Shown here in pieces: positions 1 to 8,662 of a DNA stretch of 64,000 nucleotides. The notes under the pieces are model-generated. The model searched no databases and was not told the DNA's origin. It saw only the letters and a list, made by a program, of their open reading frames with translations. This stretch comes from UBA685 sp049890215 (lineage in GTDB: Bacteria > Pseudomonadota > Alphaproteobacteria > Puniceispirillales > Puniceispirillaceae), in contig JBMHBX010000005.1 in the NCBI GenBank assembly GCA_049890215.1, positions 18,021 to 82,020 on the forward strand, written 5' to 3'. Both the position numbers and the translations under genes were made by a program. Positions within the stretch are counted from its first letter, which is position 1; every line of letters begins with the position of its first letter.

Positions 1-1
1 G

Positions 2-556
2 GTTGAATCGCTCTATGGGCGTTTTCTTGCTATTAATGAGGCGTTGGTCCTGCGCCACACAGATGTAATAACAGGGGCAATTGACTGCGTAAATTATCTT
101 CGCTCCCGGCAGATAAAGATAGGCTCTAACACAGGCTATGGGCGAGATTTAATGGAAAAAATAGTGCCTCTGGCTGCCAGTCAGGGGTATCAGCCAGATA
201 ATCTTGTGTGCGGTGATGATTTAGCAGAAGGCAGGCCCGGCCCGTTGATGATGTATCGGTGCATGGCTGATTTGGGCGTTTATCCGCCGCAGGCCATCAT
301 CAAAGTAGATGATACCACGCCAGGCATAGCCGAAGGCATTGCCATTGGCGCTATTACTGTGGGGCTAACACTTACAGGCAACCTTGTTGGATTATCAGAA
401 GAAGCACTTGCCGCCCTGTCTGATACAGAAAAAGACAATCTTCACAACACACATGCCAAAACATTAAAATCAGCAGGCGCAGATCATGTGCTTCGCTCTG
501 TTGCAGAGCTGCCGGCATTGATAGACAAATTAATGGCTGAGCAGCACGCGCAATAA
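2..556 (+). CDS. phnX: Phosphonoacetaldehyde hydrolase (phosphonatase), C-terminal part
   Basis: HAD-superfamily enzyme that cleaves the C-P bond of phosphonoacetaldehyde to acetaldehyde and phosphate, in 2-aminoethylphosphonate catabolism. The frame is open to the left edge, so the N-terminus (catalytic Asp nucleophile and Schiff-base Lys) lies outside the window. Visible are the second HAD motif region (GSNTGYGRDLM), the GRPGP segment and the acidic motif VDDTTPGIAEG followed by TVGL, all in the family's usual order. The first in-window start-like codon (TTG at 44) is internal and should not be taken as the start. It converges on the HisD-like gene 17 bp downstream. The identity is good; substrate specificity is inferred from the family. 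Confidence 0.85.
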   Translation, partial: VESLYGRFLAINEALVLRHTDVITGAIDCVNYLRSRQIKIGSNTGYGRDLMEKIVPLAASQGYQPDNLVCGDDLAEGRPGPLMMYRCMADLGVYPPQAIIKVDDTTPGIAEGIAIGAITVGLTLTGNLVGLSEEALAALSDTEKDNLHNTHAKTLKSAGADHVLRSVAELPALIDKLMAEQHAQ

Positions 557-573
557 CAAAGCCGTCTGTTTTT

Positions 574-1917
574 TTAGTCTTCGTCTAAAATCTCTTGACG
601 CAAAGATGAGACAGCGTTGGCGTGGGCATCAAACCCTTCATAGCGGGCAAAGATTTCTGTCTTTGGCGCCATTTCAGCAAAGCCTGTTTTATTGATGGTA
701 CCAACAGATGTCATTTTCATAAAATCCATCACACCCAAGGGGGAATGAATATGGGCCGCAGCAGATGTTGGCAGAACACAATTTGGACCCATCATATAAT
801 TAGCAAGTGACCCTGCTGCATATTCGCCAAGCAAAATCTCAGAAGCATTCACAATATGTGGCAGATGAGCTTCTGGATCTTTTGACAAAATCTGGCAATG
901 TTCAGGGGCATACTCATTTATGAACTGATAGGCTTGTTCTTTGTTTTTTGTCAGAACAATCCCACCTCTTGGCCCTGCCAGCACTGCCGAGGCATAGCCT
1001 GTGCGCTCATCACTCATCTTGTCATAAAATGTCGGGATAAGAGCCTGCGCCTGTTCAGCAAGTGTTTTAGACCATGTGACAAGGAAGCCTGAACTATCAT
1101 CCCCATGCTCTGTTTCGATCAAAATATCCAACGCTGCCAATTTTGGTGAGACTGTCTCATCTGCCAATATAATGACCTCTGACGGGCCGGCAGGTAAGCG
1201 TGAGTCTATTTTATCAGCAAGCAATTTTTTGGCCGCCACAAACCACGGACTGCCGGGGCCTTCGATCTTAAGGCACTTTGGAATGCTCTGAGTGCCATAA
1301 GCAGCAGCGGCAACCGCCAGAGGGCCGCCGGCACGTGCCACCATATCAACGCCGGACAAGCGCGCTGCAACCAATGTCGCAGGATCGATTGCGCCATCTG
1401 GCCCGGGCGGTGTCAGAATAAGTGGCTTTGCCACACCGGCCACAACAGCAGGTATCGCTGTCATAAGAGTTACTGAGGGAAAAGAGCCTTTGCCGCGCGG
1501 TGAATAAAGTGCCACAGATTCAATCGCGGTGGCGCGTTCACCAACCCGCACGCCCGGCCGGATCTCTGTCCACCAGATATCTTGTGGTTTTTGCTTTTCA
1601 TGAAACCGGCGAATATTATCGGCTGCATAGCCAAGAACATCAATAAAATCCTTATCAAGTGCGTCAAACGCCTCATCAAATTCCTTTGACGTTGCAAGCA
1701 GCGCGTCCGGGTCAACCTGTGCACCGTCAAATGCCTGAATATGGCGCGCAATTGCGACATCACCTTCCTGGCGAACAGATTCGATTACGGGGGCCACTTT
1801 TGCAAGATAATCTGACAAATCATCTTCGGCGCGAAGGCATAGCTGTGCGCGTTCCTCATCAGATAATTTGTCATACTCATATAAGGCAATTTCTTGCATT
1901 AAATCCATCCTTGCCAC
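574..1917 (-). CDS. HisD-family dehydrogenase, probably a paralogue rather than histidinol dehydrogenase
   Basis: 447 aa. Full-length member of the histidinol dehydrogenase family, NAD-dependent alcohol dehydrogenases that use a metal. The catalytic Glu-His pair is kept (APEH, E339-H340), as are GPSEV near residue 244, the His of TEH (H271) and the C-terminal AH (H432). By my alignment by eye with E. coli HisD, the zinc ligand Gln259 is Glu (E268), Asp360 is Asn (N373) and the NHVLPT His is Cys (C380). GPGN is GPGS. Such changes are typical of HisD paralogues acting on other diols or hydroxyacids, for example HpsN-type sulfopropanediol dehydrogenase. No other his gene is nearby. It faces phnX tail to tail and lies 36 bp downstream of the DUF1491 gene. 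The family call is firm; the substrate is unknown. Confidence 0.75.
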   Translation of the reverse strand: MARMDLMQEIALYEYDKLSDEERAQLCLRAEDDLSDYLAKVAPVIESVRQEGDVAIARHIQAFDGAQVDPDALLATSKEFDEAFDALDKDFIDVLGYAADNIRRFHEKQKPQDIWWTEIRPGVRVGERATAIESVALYSPRGKGSFPSVTLMTAIPAVVAGVAKPLILTPPGPDGAIDPATLVAARLSGVDMVARAGGPLAVAAAAYGTQSIPKCLKIEGPGSPWFVAAKKLLADKIDSRLPAGPSEVIILADETVSPKLAALDILIETEHGDDSSGFLVTWSKTLAEQAQALIPTFYDKMSDERTGYASAVLAGPRGGIVLTKNKEQAYQFINEYAPEHCQILSKDPEAHLPHIVNASEILLGEYAAGSLANYMMGPNCVLPTSAAAHIHSPLGVMDFMKMTSVGTINKTGFAEMAPKTEIFARYEGFDAHANAVSSLRQEILDED

Positions 1918-1953
1918 TATGGCGCTCAGTAACGGTTTACTATGACGCCCGTT

Positions 1954-2283
1954 TTACGTCATCTGCGTGAAAAGTTGTAGTCCCTTTTCACCAGACGTTG
2001 CGATCACCCAACAATCTTCATCTCTGCTGATTTCGCGCTCTATCATCTCAGAGACTTGTTCACGGGGCAAAGCCTCATCACCGCTTATCGCCCTATATTC
2101 ATAGATGCCATCAAAATTCAGCGCTCTGGTAAATAGGCGTGAATGGCTGTGGCTTTCTTCGATTTCGATGAAAATGATGCCAGAATCAGGGTCTCCTTTT
2201 TTCAACACATAAAAAGGAATGATATTCTGGTCAGCCAGTCGCATAGCCGCGTTCACAAGCAATTGAGATTTTAACTTTCCCAT
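1954..2283 (-). CDS. DUF1491 family protein
   Basis: 109 aa, small cytoplasmic protein with no signal peptide or membrane segment. It matches what I know of the alphaproteobacterial DUF1491 family: an N-terminal LKSQLLVNA-type segment, a GDPDSG motif at about residues 30-35, and a C-terminal acidic stretch ending in D-x-D-x-WVI (about residues 85-95). No biochemical function is known for the family. It is the upstream neighbour of the HisD-like gene on the same strand (36 bp gap) and lies downstream of the SDHAF4-like gene, so the three may be co-transcribed. Confidence 0.7.
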   Translation of the reverse strand: MGKLKSQLLVNAAMRLADQNIIPFYVLKKGDPDSGIIFIEIEESHSHSRLFTRALNFDGIYEYRAISGDEALPREQVSEMIEREISRDEDCWVIATSGEKGLQLFTQMT

Positions 2284-2323
2284 TTAAGTCGCTCTTTTCC
2301 GGGCAGGCATTCATTGCCGGCAC

Positions 2324-2509
2324 CTAAAAATCAGTACAACGCCCGCCAGATTCCCAGTCACCAAAACGCGTTGGCTCAGGACCTTTTGGCCCCCCTTTTT
2401 CAACAGGCGGCTTATCCTTGATAACTGGCTTTTGCGTTTGCGTCTCCGCCTTATCTGACGGCGCTTTGGGCAACGTTTTTTTTGTATTATCTGTTTGGTT
2501 TTCCATCAT
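2324..2509 (-). CDS. DUF1674 / SDHAF4-like succinate dehydrogenase assembly factor
   Basis: 61 aa, highly charged and probably disordered at the N-terminus. The C-terminus carries the family signature GGPKGPEPTRFGDWE followed by GRCTDF at the very end, characteristic of DUF1674. Its mitochondrial member SDHAF4 (Sdh8) binds the flavinated SdhA subunit and promotes complex II assembly. There are two adjacent ATGs (2509 and 2506) and the choice does not affect the call. It is transcribed away from rsmB across a 63-bp divergent gap. The role is inferred from the mitochondrial orthologue. Confidence 0.8.
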   Translation of the reverse strand: MMENQTDNTKKTLPKAPSDKAETQTQKPVIKDKPPVEKGGPKGPEPTRFGDWESGGRCTDF

Positions 2510-2572
2510 TGTCTTTATATGGCATCAAATCAGGGATAGACAAGAGATAGTCATCTGGTTGATAACAGGCCC

Positions 2573-4075
2573 ATGACAAAATTTGATGATAAACCGACCT
2601 TATCACTGGCAAAATCAGTGACGATAAAGGCCAAAAAGCCAAAAGCAAAACGCAAAATCAAGCCAGGCACGTTGCGTGTGCCTGACAAAAAACGCGGCCA
2701 ATCGTCTGAATCACAAGCCAAAAAGCCACTCACATTACAGCATGTTCACGGCTTGCCTGCTAATCGCATGGCCGCTTATGAAGTGGCGGCTCTTGTCTTA
2801 TTGCATGGTCATTATCTTGATAAAGCGCTATCTGAAAATGAAAGACTGGCAAAATTATTTGCCTCAGACAGGCAATTTGTGCGCCTGCTTGTCACAAGCA
2901 TGCTGCGCCATCATCGCCAGCTATCAGCGCTTTTAGAAGATCATATTCAACGCATGCCACCAAAAGATGCCTGGCTGATACTGCTCATGGGCGCCGCACA
3001 GTTACTTATTTTGAAAACGCCCACTCATGCCGCGCTTAGCACTTGTGTTGATTTAATGCGTGCTGCCGGATTTGAGCACATGACCGGAATGGCAAATGCC
3101 GTCTTGCGCAAAATTGCCCAAAGGCAGATTGATCTGACAGCCCCTCAGTCACTGGCAAAAAACATCGCACCACCTATTCTGACTGCCTGGCACAAAGCCT
3201 ATGGGACAGAACGTGTAAATACCTTCCTTCCCTCTTTATTCGCTACACCAAAAATTGACCTCAGCTTTGCTGACAGCGATATCGCCAAGGATATGGCTGA
3301 AAAAATGGGCGGGCAATTGGTAACGGCGCATTGTGCGCGTGTGCCTTTAGGTGGCAATGTGACGCAATGGGAGGGATTTGAGGAAGGCAAATGGTGGGTT
3401 CAGGATATCGCAGCCACCATGCCGGCACATCTGCTTGGTGATATCACAGACAAACAAGTCATTGATATGTGTGCAGCCCCGGGCGGTAAAACAGCTCAAC
3501 TAATTGCCAAAGGCGCGCATGTGACCGCCCTTGAAATTGACCCGAAAAGGGCTGGCAGATTATCCGCAAATTTAGAACGTCTGAAAATGTCCTGTGTCAT
3601 AAAGATAGCAGATGCACTTGATTATGAACCGGATGGAAAAGTAGATGCTGTCCTGTTAGATGCACCTTGTTCTGCCACAGGCACAATGCGAAAACGACCA
3701 GATGTAATGCAAAAAGATATTTCAGAGGATCTGAAAAACCTGCCTGAGATTCAGATACATATGGCGCGAAGGGCCCTTAGTTGGCTTCACAGAGATGGTC
3801 AGCTGATTTACGCTACATGCTCTTTACAGCCAGAAGAAGGTGAACAGATTATCGCGCATCTGACAAAGGGGCCACGCGCGGTTGCACGGCTTGTGCCCTT
3901 TACCACAGAGGAAGCTGGCCCTTTTGCCAATGCCCTTACCGATGATGGCGCATTGCGTTTATTGCCTGACAGCTATGTTGCGCCTGCTCTTGACGGCCAA
4001 ACAGATGATAGCCCAAAAGATGATAGTTATGATGGTAATGACGGGTTTTTCATTGCCAGGTTGCAACGTATCTGA
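2573..4075 (+). CDS. rsmB: 16S rRNA (cytosine-C5) methyltransferase RsmB/Sun family
   Basis: 500 aa. It uses S-adenosylmethionine to form m5C in 16S rRNA (position 967 in E. coli). A Lys-rich tail (residues 1-55) precedes a NusB-like RNA-binding domain (about 60-190) and a Rossmann methyltransferase domain. The SAM motif is CAAPGGKT (300-307). The two catalytic cysteines are in DAPCSATG (C366) and ATCSLQP (C416). The family is usually about 430-450 aa, and the excess is the basic N-terminal extension. It is followed 58 bp later by the heparinase-like gene and then purH, an order I recognise from alphaproteobacteria. Confidence 0.9.
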   Translation: MTKFDDKPTLSLAKSVTIKAKKPKAKRKIKPGTLRVPDKKRGQSSESQAKKPLTLQHVHGLPANRMAAYEVAALVLLHGHYLDKALSENERLAKLFASDRQFVRLLVTSMLRHHRQLSALLEDHIQRMPPKDAWLILLMGAAQLLILKTPTHAALSTCVDLMRAAGFEHMTGMANAVLRKIAQRQIDLTAPQSLAKNIAPPILTAWHKAYGTERVNTFLPSLFATPKIDLSFADSDIAKDMAEKMGGQLVTAHCARVPLGGNVTQWEGFEEGKWWVQDIAATMPAHLLGDITDKQVIDMCAAPGGKTAQLIAKGAHVTALEIDPKRAGRLSANLERLKMSCVIKIADALDYEPDGKVDAVLLDAPCSATGTMRKRPDVMQKDISEDLKNLPEIQIHMARRALSWLHRDGQLIYATCSLQPEEGEQIIAHLTKGPRAVARLVPFTTEEAGPFANALTDDGALRLLPDSYVAPALDGQTDDSPKDDSYDGNDGFFIARLQRI

Positions 4076-4133
4076 CCATAATCAGTCCATCTCAATAAGG
4101 CATTTATCCGATGGCCAGAACTAAAGTCTTAAG

Positions 4134-5765
4134 ATGAGGGCGACTGAAGGTTTGACAAAGCCAAAACATATAAACAGGCCTCTGGCAACGCCCGTTTGGC
4201 GCATCACAACCATGGAGCGCCTCGTCCGGCAATCTGCCATGTTTCGGTGGCAAATGCGCGGCCCGTTGCCAGACTGGCCTTCGGGCAAGCTGATTGACCC
4301 CTGGCGCGGTCATCATGTACGCGGATCTCAGCTTGTGCAAGGTGGTCTGTCGCATATCCTCAAAGATGATGATTATCACAATTTCAGCTGGCTGCGTGAT
4401 ATCAGAGATTATGGCGGGGCAGCGGGCAGAAGTCTGGCGCGTGATCACATAGAAAAATGGTGCAGACGCAACAGCAATTGGCAAGAAGAGCTATATCGCC
4501 CTGACAGGCTTGGCAACAGGCTGACCAATTTGCTTTTCACCCTCTCATGGTTTGGTGAAACAGCAACTGATGAATTTCAGCATTTATTAATGCAGTCATT
4601 ATCATTTCAGACAAAGATATTGTCAGTCGACTGGCAAAGATTAAATGATGTATCACGTCAAATAATGGCCCTGAAAGGGCTTTATATTGCCCAGGTCATG
4701 TTGCGGCGTGATGACCGTGACATTGCCGCTTTATTAGACGTAGTTCTGCAAAAAGCGAAATCATTATTAAACCCTGACTGGGGTCATAAATCGCGTGCGC
4801 CTGAAAAACACTTGCGCTTACTGCGTGACCTTATCGAAGTCAGGCAGGCAAGCTTGCTTAATGACAGCCCGCCATCCGGTGATCTTGAAGAGATGATCAC
4901 AAATATGGGCAATTTGATGAAATTATGGCGCCACAGCAATGGCGAATTTGCGCATTTTCAGGGGGCAGGCCTTAGCACGGCAGACGCGATTGAGGAGGTT
5001 TTGAAAAATTGTGGGCCCAAAGGTAAAATCGTCCCGCAAGCGCCTCATACAGGGTTTTTAAGACTTTCTGCTGCCCGTAATACCCTTATCATGGATGCTG
5101 GCACACCCGTCTCGCCAAAATCAGATAATGATATCAGCTGTGCCAGTACTTTTGCCTTTGAGTTTTCGGTCGCAAATGCGCGATTTATTGTTGGGGCAGG
5201 TCAATATACACAAGACAAGCGCCTTGCCATGGCACTTAGCAAAACAGCAGCACATTCTGCCCTGACTCTTGATGGAATTGACTCATCTGATATCAGCGTG
5301 AACCGTTTTGCAGAAATCACCAATGTAGAGGCCGGACCTGCTGAAGGGGGTATGCTGGCGATTGGGACTCATAACGGGTATCAGAAAAGTCATGGCATAT
5401 TGCATCACAGGCAAATCTATCTGACCGCCTCAGGCGATAATTTGCGTGGCAGTGATGAGTTGGAATATACAGGCGACCCCGGCGAAATTCCCGCCTTTGC
5501 TGAATTGCGCTTTCATATGCATCCCAGAGTATCTGCCGCATTATTGAATGACAAACGTATTTTGCTCAAAATACAAGGGCAAAAGGCAGGCTGGATTTTC
5601 AAATCATCTGGCGGCACCCCTGACCTTGAGCCTTCATTATATTTCGATAATGGGCGGCGCACATCCTGTCAGCAGATTGTCTTGAAAGTGCCCTTATCAC
5701 AAATTCGCTCCGTTGGTAAAATCGAAGCGCGTTGGGCCTTTATCAAAAGCACAACGCGCAAATAA
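4134..5765 (+). CDS. Heparinase II/III-like family protein
   Basis: 543 aa. It resembles the heparinase II/III-like proteins that lie between rsmB and purH in many alphaproteobacteria. The N-terminal half is alpha-helical ((alpha/alpha)-toroid expected) and contains FSWLRDIRDYGG (about 81-92) and WHEE-like GNRLTNLL segments. The C-terminal half looks beta-rich, with SCASTFAFEFSV and HSALTLDG motifs typical of the heparinase C-terminal domain. No signal peptide is obvious, unlike secreted polysaccharide lyases, so true lyase activity is doubtful. Conservation beside purH and rsmB hints at a housekeeping or envelope role, but the substrate is unknown. There is no strong ribosome-binding site at the chosen ATG; a downstream start (ATG at residue 27) is possible. 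Confidence 0.75.
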   Translation: MRATEGLTKPKHINRPLATPVWRITTMERLVRQSAMFRWQMRGPLPDWPSGKLIDPWRGHHVRGSQLVQGGLSHILKDDDYHNFSWLRDIRDYGGAAGRSLARDHIEKWCRRNSNWQEELYRPDRLGNRLTNLLFTLSWFGETATDEFQHLLMQSLSFQTKILSVDWQRLNDVSRQIMALKGLYIAQVMLRRDDRDIAALLDVVLQKAKSLLNPDWGHKSRAPEKHLRLLRDLIEVRQASLLNDSPPSGDLEEMITNMGNLMKLWRHSNGEFAHFQGAGLSTADAIEEVLKNCGPKGKIVPQAPHTGFLRLSAARNTLIMDAGTPVSPKSDNDISCASTFAFEFSVANARFIVGAGQYTQDKRLAMALSKTAAHSALTLDGIDSSDISVNRFAEITNVEAGPAEGGMLAIGTHNGYQKSHGILHHRQIYLTASGDNLRGSDELEYTGDPGEIPAFAELRFHMHPRVSAALLNDKRILLKIQGQKAGWIFKSSGGTPDLEPSLYFDNGRRTSCQQIVLKVPLSQIRSVGKIEARWAFIKSTTRK

Positions 5766-5769
5766 GGTT

Positions 5770-5797
5770 GTGTCTGCGAGGCTGTGTCTGCGGGCCT
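5770..5797 (+). repeat. Two-unit 14-bp tandem repeat ahead of purH
   Basis: Just after the heparinase-like stop, GTGTCTGCGAGGCT (5770-5783) is followed directly by GTGTCTGCGGGCCT (5784-5797). The units match at 12 of 14 bases, and a further GTGTG begins a partial third unit. They lie in the 125-bp gap before purH. Function is unknown; the gap is also where any purH leader or promoter would lie, but I see no clear consensus promoter. Confidence 0.6.
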
Positions 5798-5890
5798 GTG
5801 TGGACAATGACCTTGCCTTGTGTCATACACTCGCACATGCACCCTGCAATATATGTGATCAGTCACGCAAAGTAAGGAAAGTTGCCTGTT

Positions 5891-7468
5891 ATGTCTTTTG
5901 TGCCTATCCGCCGCGCTCTTGTATCAGTATCAGATAAAACAGATTTGATACTACTTGCTAATGCCTTGGCAGAGGCAAAGATCGATATCATATCAACAGG
6001 CGGTTCAGCCAAAGCCATTCGTGAAGCAGGCATTGCTGTGAGTGATGTCAGCGATATCACACAATTTCCTGAAATTATGGGTGGCAGGGTCAAAACACTT
6101 CACCCCATGATTCACGGCGGCATCTTGTCACGCCGTGACCATCAAGGTGACCAGCAAGCCATGGAAGACCATGATATTGCAGGCATTGATTTGGTGGTGG
6201 TGAATCTCTATCCGTTTGAGCAAACTGTTGCCTCTGGTGGTGATTTTGACAGCTGCATTGAGAATATTGATATTGGTGGCCCTGCCATGATACGGGCAAG
6301 CGCGAAAAACCATGCTCATGTCACCATCATCACACAGCCATCAGATTATCAGGCGCTGATAGAGGCCATCAGCAAAACAGGTGGTACAGATGAGGCATTC
6401 CGAAAAGCAATGGCCTATAAGGCATTTTCAAGAACCGCTGCCTATGATGCGTCAGTCCATAGCTGGCTTGCCGCGCATGCCGGCGAAGACTCATTCGCCA
6501 CTCAAATATCCATTACTGCCAGCAAGAAGATGAGCCTTCGTTACGGTGAAAACCCGCATCAGTCAGCTGCAGCCTATGCCATCGGAGAGGCGGTGCCTAG
6601 TGTGCTTCATGCAACGCAAATCCAGGGCAAGGCGCTATCTTATAATAATTTGAATGATACTGATGCCGCCTTTCAGCTCGCAAGTGAATTTGACAAACCA
6701 ACCATTGCCATTATCAAACATGCGAACCCCTGCGGTGTCGCAAGTGATGACAGCCTGTCTGCTGCATGGGATCGCGCATTATCATGTGACCCTGTGTCAG
6801 CCTTTGGTGGCATTGTGGCTATGAACAGACCACTCGATGAGCAAACTGCCATCAAGATTACTGAGATTTTCACTGAAGTTGTTATCGCACCTGAGGCAAG
6901 TGAGGCCGCCAGAGCTATCATGGCGAAAAAGCCGAATCTGCGTTTGTTGCTTACAGGCGCCATGGCAGATAACAGGCAAGATAACACCACCTTCAAAGCT
7001 ATAGCAGGCGGTATGCTTATTCAGTCAAAAGATACAGGACAGGTCACTGAACCAGACCTGAAGATTGTGACCAAAATCAAACCAACTGACGCACAAATAA
7101 CCGACATGCTATTTGCCTGGAAGGTGGCAAAACATGTCAAATCCAACGCCATCATCTATGCTAAACACAATCAGACAGTCGGGATAGGCGCCGGTCAGAT
7201 GAGCCGTGTTGATTCGTGTAAAATCGCAGCGGCAAAAGCACAGCGTATGGCAGATATGAAGGGCGATGACAAAACGGCCACACTTGGCTCAGTAGTCGCC
7301 TCAGATGCGTTCTTTCCCTTTGCAGACGGCCTCCTAGAAGCGATTGAGGCAGGTGCAACTGCGGTCATACAACCTGGTGGCTCTATGCGTGATGATGAGG
7401 TGATTGCCGCTGCAGATGAAGCAGGTATCGCAATGGTCTTCACCAATATGAGGCATTTTAATCACTAA
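5891..7468 (+). CDS. purH: Bifunctional AICAR transformylase / IMP cyclohydrolase
   Basis: 525 aa from the ATG. It catalyses the last two steps of de novo IMP synthesis: formylation of AICAR by 10-formyl-THF, then ring closure. The N-terminal MGS-like IMP cyclohydrolase domain (about 1-195) begins RRALVSVSDKT and includes STGGSAKAI. The C-terminal transformylase domain carries the catalytic Lys-His in IIKHANPCG, plus the GAGQMSRVDS and QPGGSMRDDE motifs. Length is normal. A TTG nine bases upstream (5882) is in frame, but only 3 bases separate it from AAGGA (5874-5878), so ATG 5891 is preferred. The stop codon is embedded in a hairpin shared with mutY. Confidence 0.95.
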   Translation: MSFVPIRRALVSVSDKTDLILLANALAEAKIDIISTGGSAKAIREAGIAVSDVSDITQFPEIMGGRVKTLHPMIHGGILSRRDHQGDQQAMEDHDIAGIDLVVVNLYPFEQTVASGGDFDSCIENIDIGGPAMIRASAKNHAHVTIITQPSDYQALIEAISKTGGTDEAFRKAMAYKAFSRTAAYDASVHSWLAAHAGEDSFATQISITASKKMSLRYGENPHQSAAAYAIGEAVPSVLHATQIQGKALSYNNLNDTDAAFQLASEFDKPTIAIIKHANPCGVASDDSLSAAWDRALSCDPVSAFGGIVAMNRPLDEQTAIKITEIFTEVVIAPEASEAARAIMAKKPNLRLLLTGAMADNRQDNTTFKAIAGGMLIQSKDTGQVTEPDLKIVTKIKPTDAQITDMLFAWKVAKHVKSNAIIYAKHNQTVGIGAGQMSRVDSCKIAAAKAQRMADMKGDDKTATLGSVVASDAFFPFADGLLEAIEAGATAVIQPGGSMRDDEVIAAADEAGIAMVFTNMRHFNH

Positions 7469-7483
7469 GCTTATGCCTTAGTG
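7463..7483. terminator. Hairpin shared by convergent purH and mutY stops
   Basis: Perfect 7-bp inverted repeat CACTAAG (7463-7469) / CTTAGTG (7477-7483) with a 7-nt loop. It contains the TAA stop of purH (7466-7468) and the reverse-strand TAA of mutY (7478-7480). Neither flank has a long T-run, so as an intrinsic terminator it is weak. It may act as a bidirectional transcript end or 3' stabiliser. Confidence 0.5.
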
Positions 7484-8620
7484 CGCTTGCTTTTGATAGC
7501 TCTGCCAGACTTTTGCAAAAACAGACGCAAGACCAACCTCTTCGGGGGTCACTAATTCATAGGATAAATTGTGCGCCTTAGTCAGCAATGCCTTATCAAG
7601 GGCGACATGAACAATCTGTAATTCCAACTCAAAATGCGTAAATATATGGCGCACCTTTGCGGAAAGCATCTTCCAATCTGCCGCAAAAGGAGCATCTGCC
7701 AAACTGGCCCCTTGGGCTTTGGCGCTGTCCCATCCAGAGGTCGGAAACCCCATCATACCCCCCAACAGACCTTTATCTGGCCTGCGGACCATCATCGCTT
7801 TGCCATCCATTGTTGCTAAAAACACCATTCCTGTTCTTTTTGGCTTTGGTTTCTTTTTGGCTTTTACCGGCAACAAGTTAGCTTCTGGCAAGCCTGCCAT
7901 CACACAATCAGCAGATAACGGGCAAAGCGCGCATCGTGGTTTTGCAGATATGCAAATGCGTGCCCCCAGATCCATAATGGCTTGCGGAAAATCAGAGTGA
8001 CGCTCTTTACCAGCCAGCTTTGGAAACACCACACGCAAATCAGATTTCAGCTCTGGCAGAGGTGTTGTAAGACCTGCAAAACGTGACATAACACGCTCTA
8101 TGTTGCCATCAAGCACAATGGCAGGCTTATCAAATGCAAAACTCTGAATAGCAGCAGCCGTATAAGGGCCAATCCCGGGCAAGGCCAATAAAGAGGCCTC
8201 ATCTTGGGGAAACACACCACCATGATCTCTCATAACACAGATAGCGGCTTTTTTCATGTTGCGCGCTCTGGCATAATAACCAAGACCTGCCCATTCACGA
8301 AGCAAATCTGCCTCATCACAAGCGGCAAGGTCAGCAATGGTTGGCCATAAGGTTTTGAAGCGCTCAAAATAAGGGATCACAGTAGCCACAACAGTTTGCT
8401 GTAACATGAGCTCAGATAAAAACACATCATAAGCAGGGCTTAAAACCGGCCATCTTTGGCGCCATGGCAGATGGCGGCCTTGTTCATCATACCAGGATAA
8501 TAAGGGCGCAGCGAAAGCCTCTTGTGACAAATTGGCACGAGGCAACCTTATCTCCTGCAATAAAGATAATTGTGATGATATATCTGTCGGTTTCATTGGG
8601 GACATTGGCATTGATATCAC
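7478..8620 (-). CDS. mutY: A/G-specific adenine glycosylase
   Basis: 380 aa from a GTG; ATGs at 8611, 8605 and 8596 are alternatives and no Shine-Dalgarno decides among them. It removes adenine mispaired with 8-oxoguanine in base-excision repair. Visible are SELMLQQT with catalytic Glu (E70), the helix-hairpin-helix LPGIGPYTAAAI (148-159), catalytic Asp in VLDGNIERV (D171), and the 4Fe-4S ligands C223, C230, C233 and C239 in C-x6-C-x2-C-x5-C spacing. A C-terminal NUDIX-like domain (about 265-375) recognises 8-oxoG. It is divergent from dciA across 42 bp and convergent with purH. Confidence 0.93.
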   Translation of the reverse strand: MISMPMSPMKPTDISSQLSLLQEIRLPRANLSQEAFAAPLLSWYDEQGRHLPWRQRWPVLSPAYDVFLSELMLQQTVVATVIPYFERFKTLWPTIADLAACDEADLLREWAGLGYYARARNMKKAAICVMRDHGGVFPQDEASLLALPGIGPYTAAAIQSFAFDKPAIVLDGNIERVMSRFAGLTTPLPELKSDLRVVFPKLAGKERHSDFPQAIMDLGARICISAKPRCALCPLSADCVMAGLPEANLLPVKAKKKPKPKRTGMVFLATMDGKAMMVRRPDKGLLGGMMGFPTSGWDSAKAQGASLADAPFAADWKMLSAKVRHIFTHFELELQIVHVALDKALLTKAHNLSYELVTPEEVGLASVFAKVWQSYQKQAH

Positions 8621-8662
8621 AAATGTTTTTGAGTTCTGCTGTTATCATCGCTAAGATAGGCT

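Noticed and set aside
567..575. T-run after phnX as a terminator
   Set aside because: No stem precedes it; the run overlaps the HisD-like stop region.
574..1917. Plain call of hisD (histidine biosynthesis)
   Set aside because: Several active-site positions differ from canonical HisD and no his operon is near, so only the family name is given.
5882..5890. TTG start for purH at 5882
   Set aside because: Only 3 bases separate it from AAGGA; the ATG at 5891 is better spaced and fits the family N-terminus.
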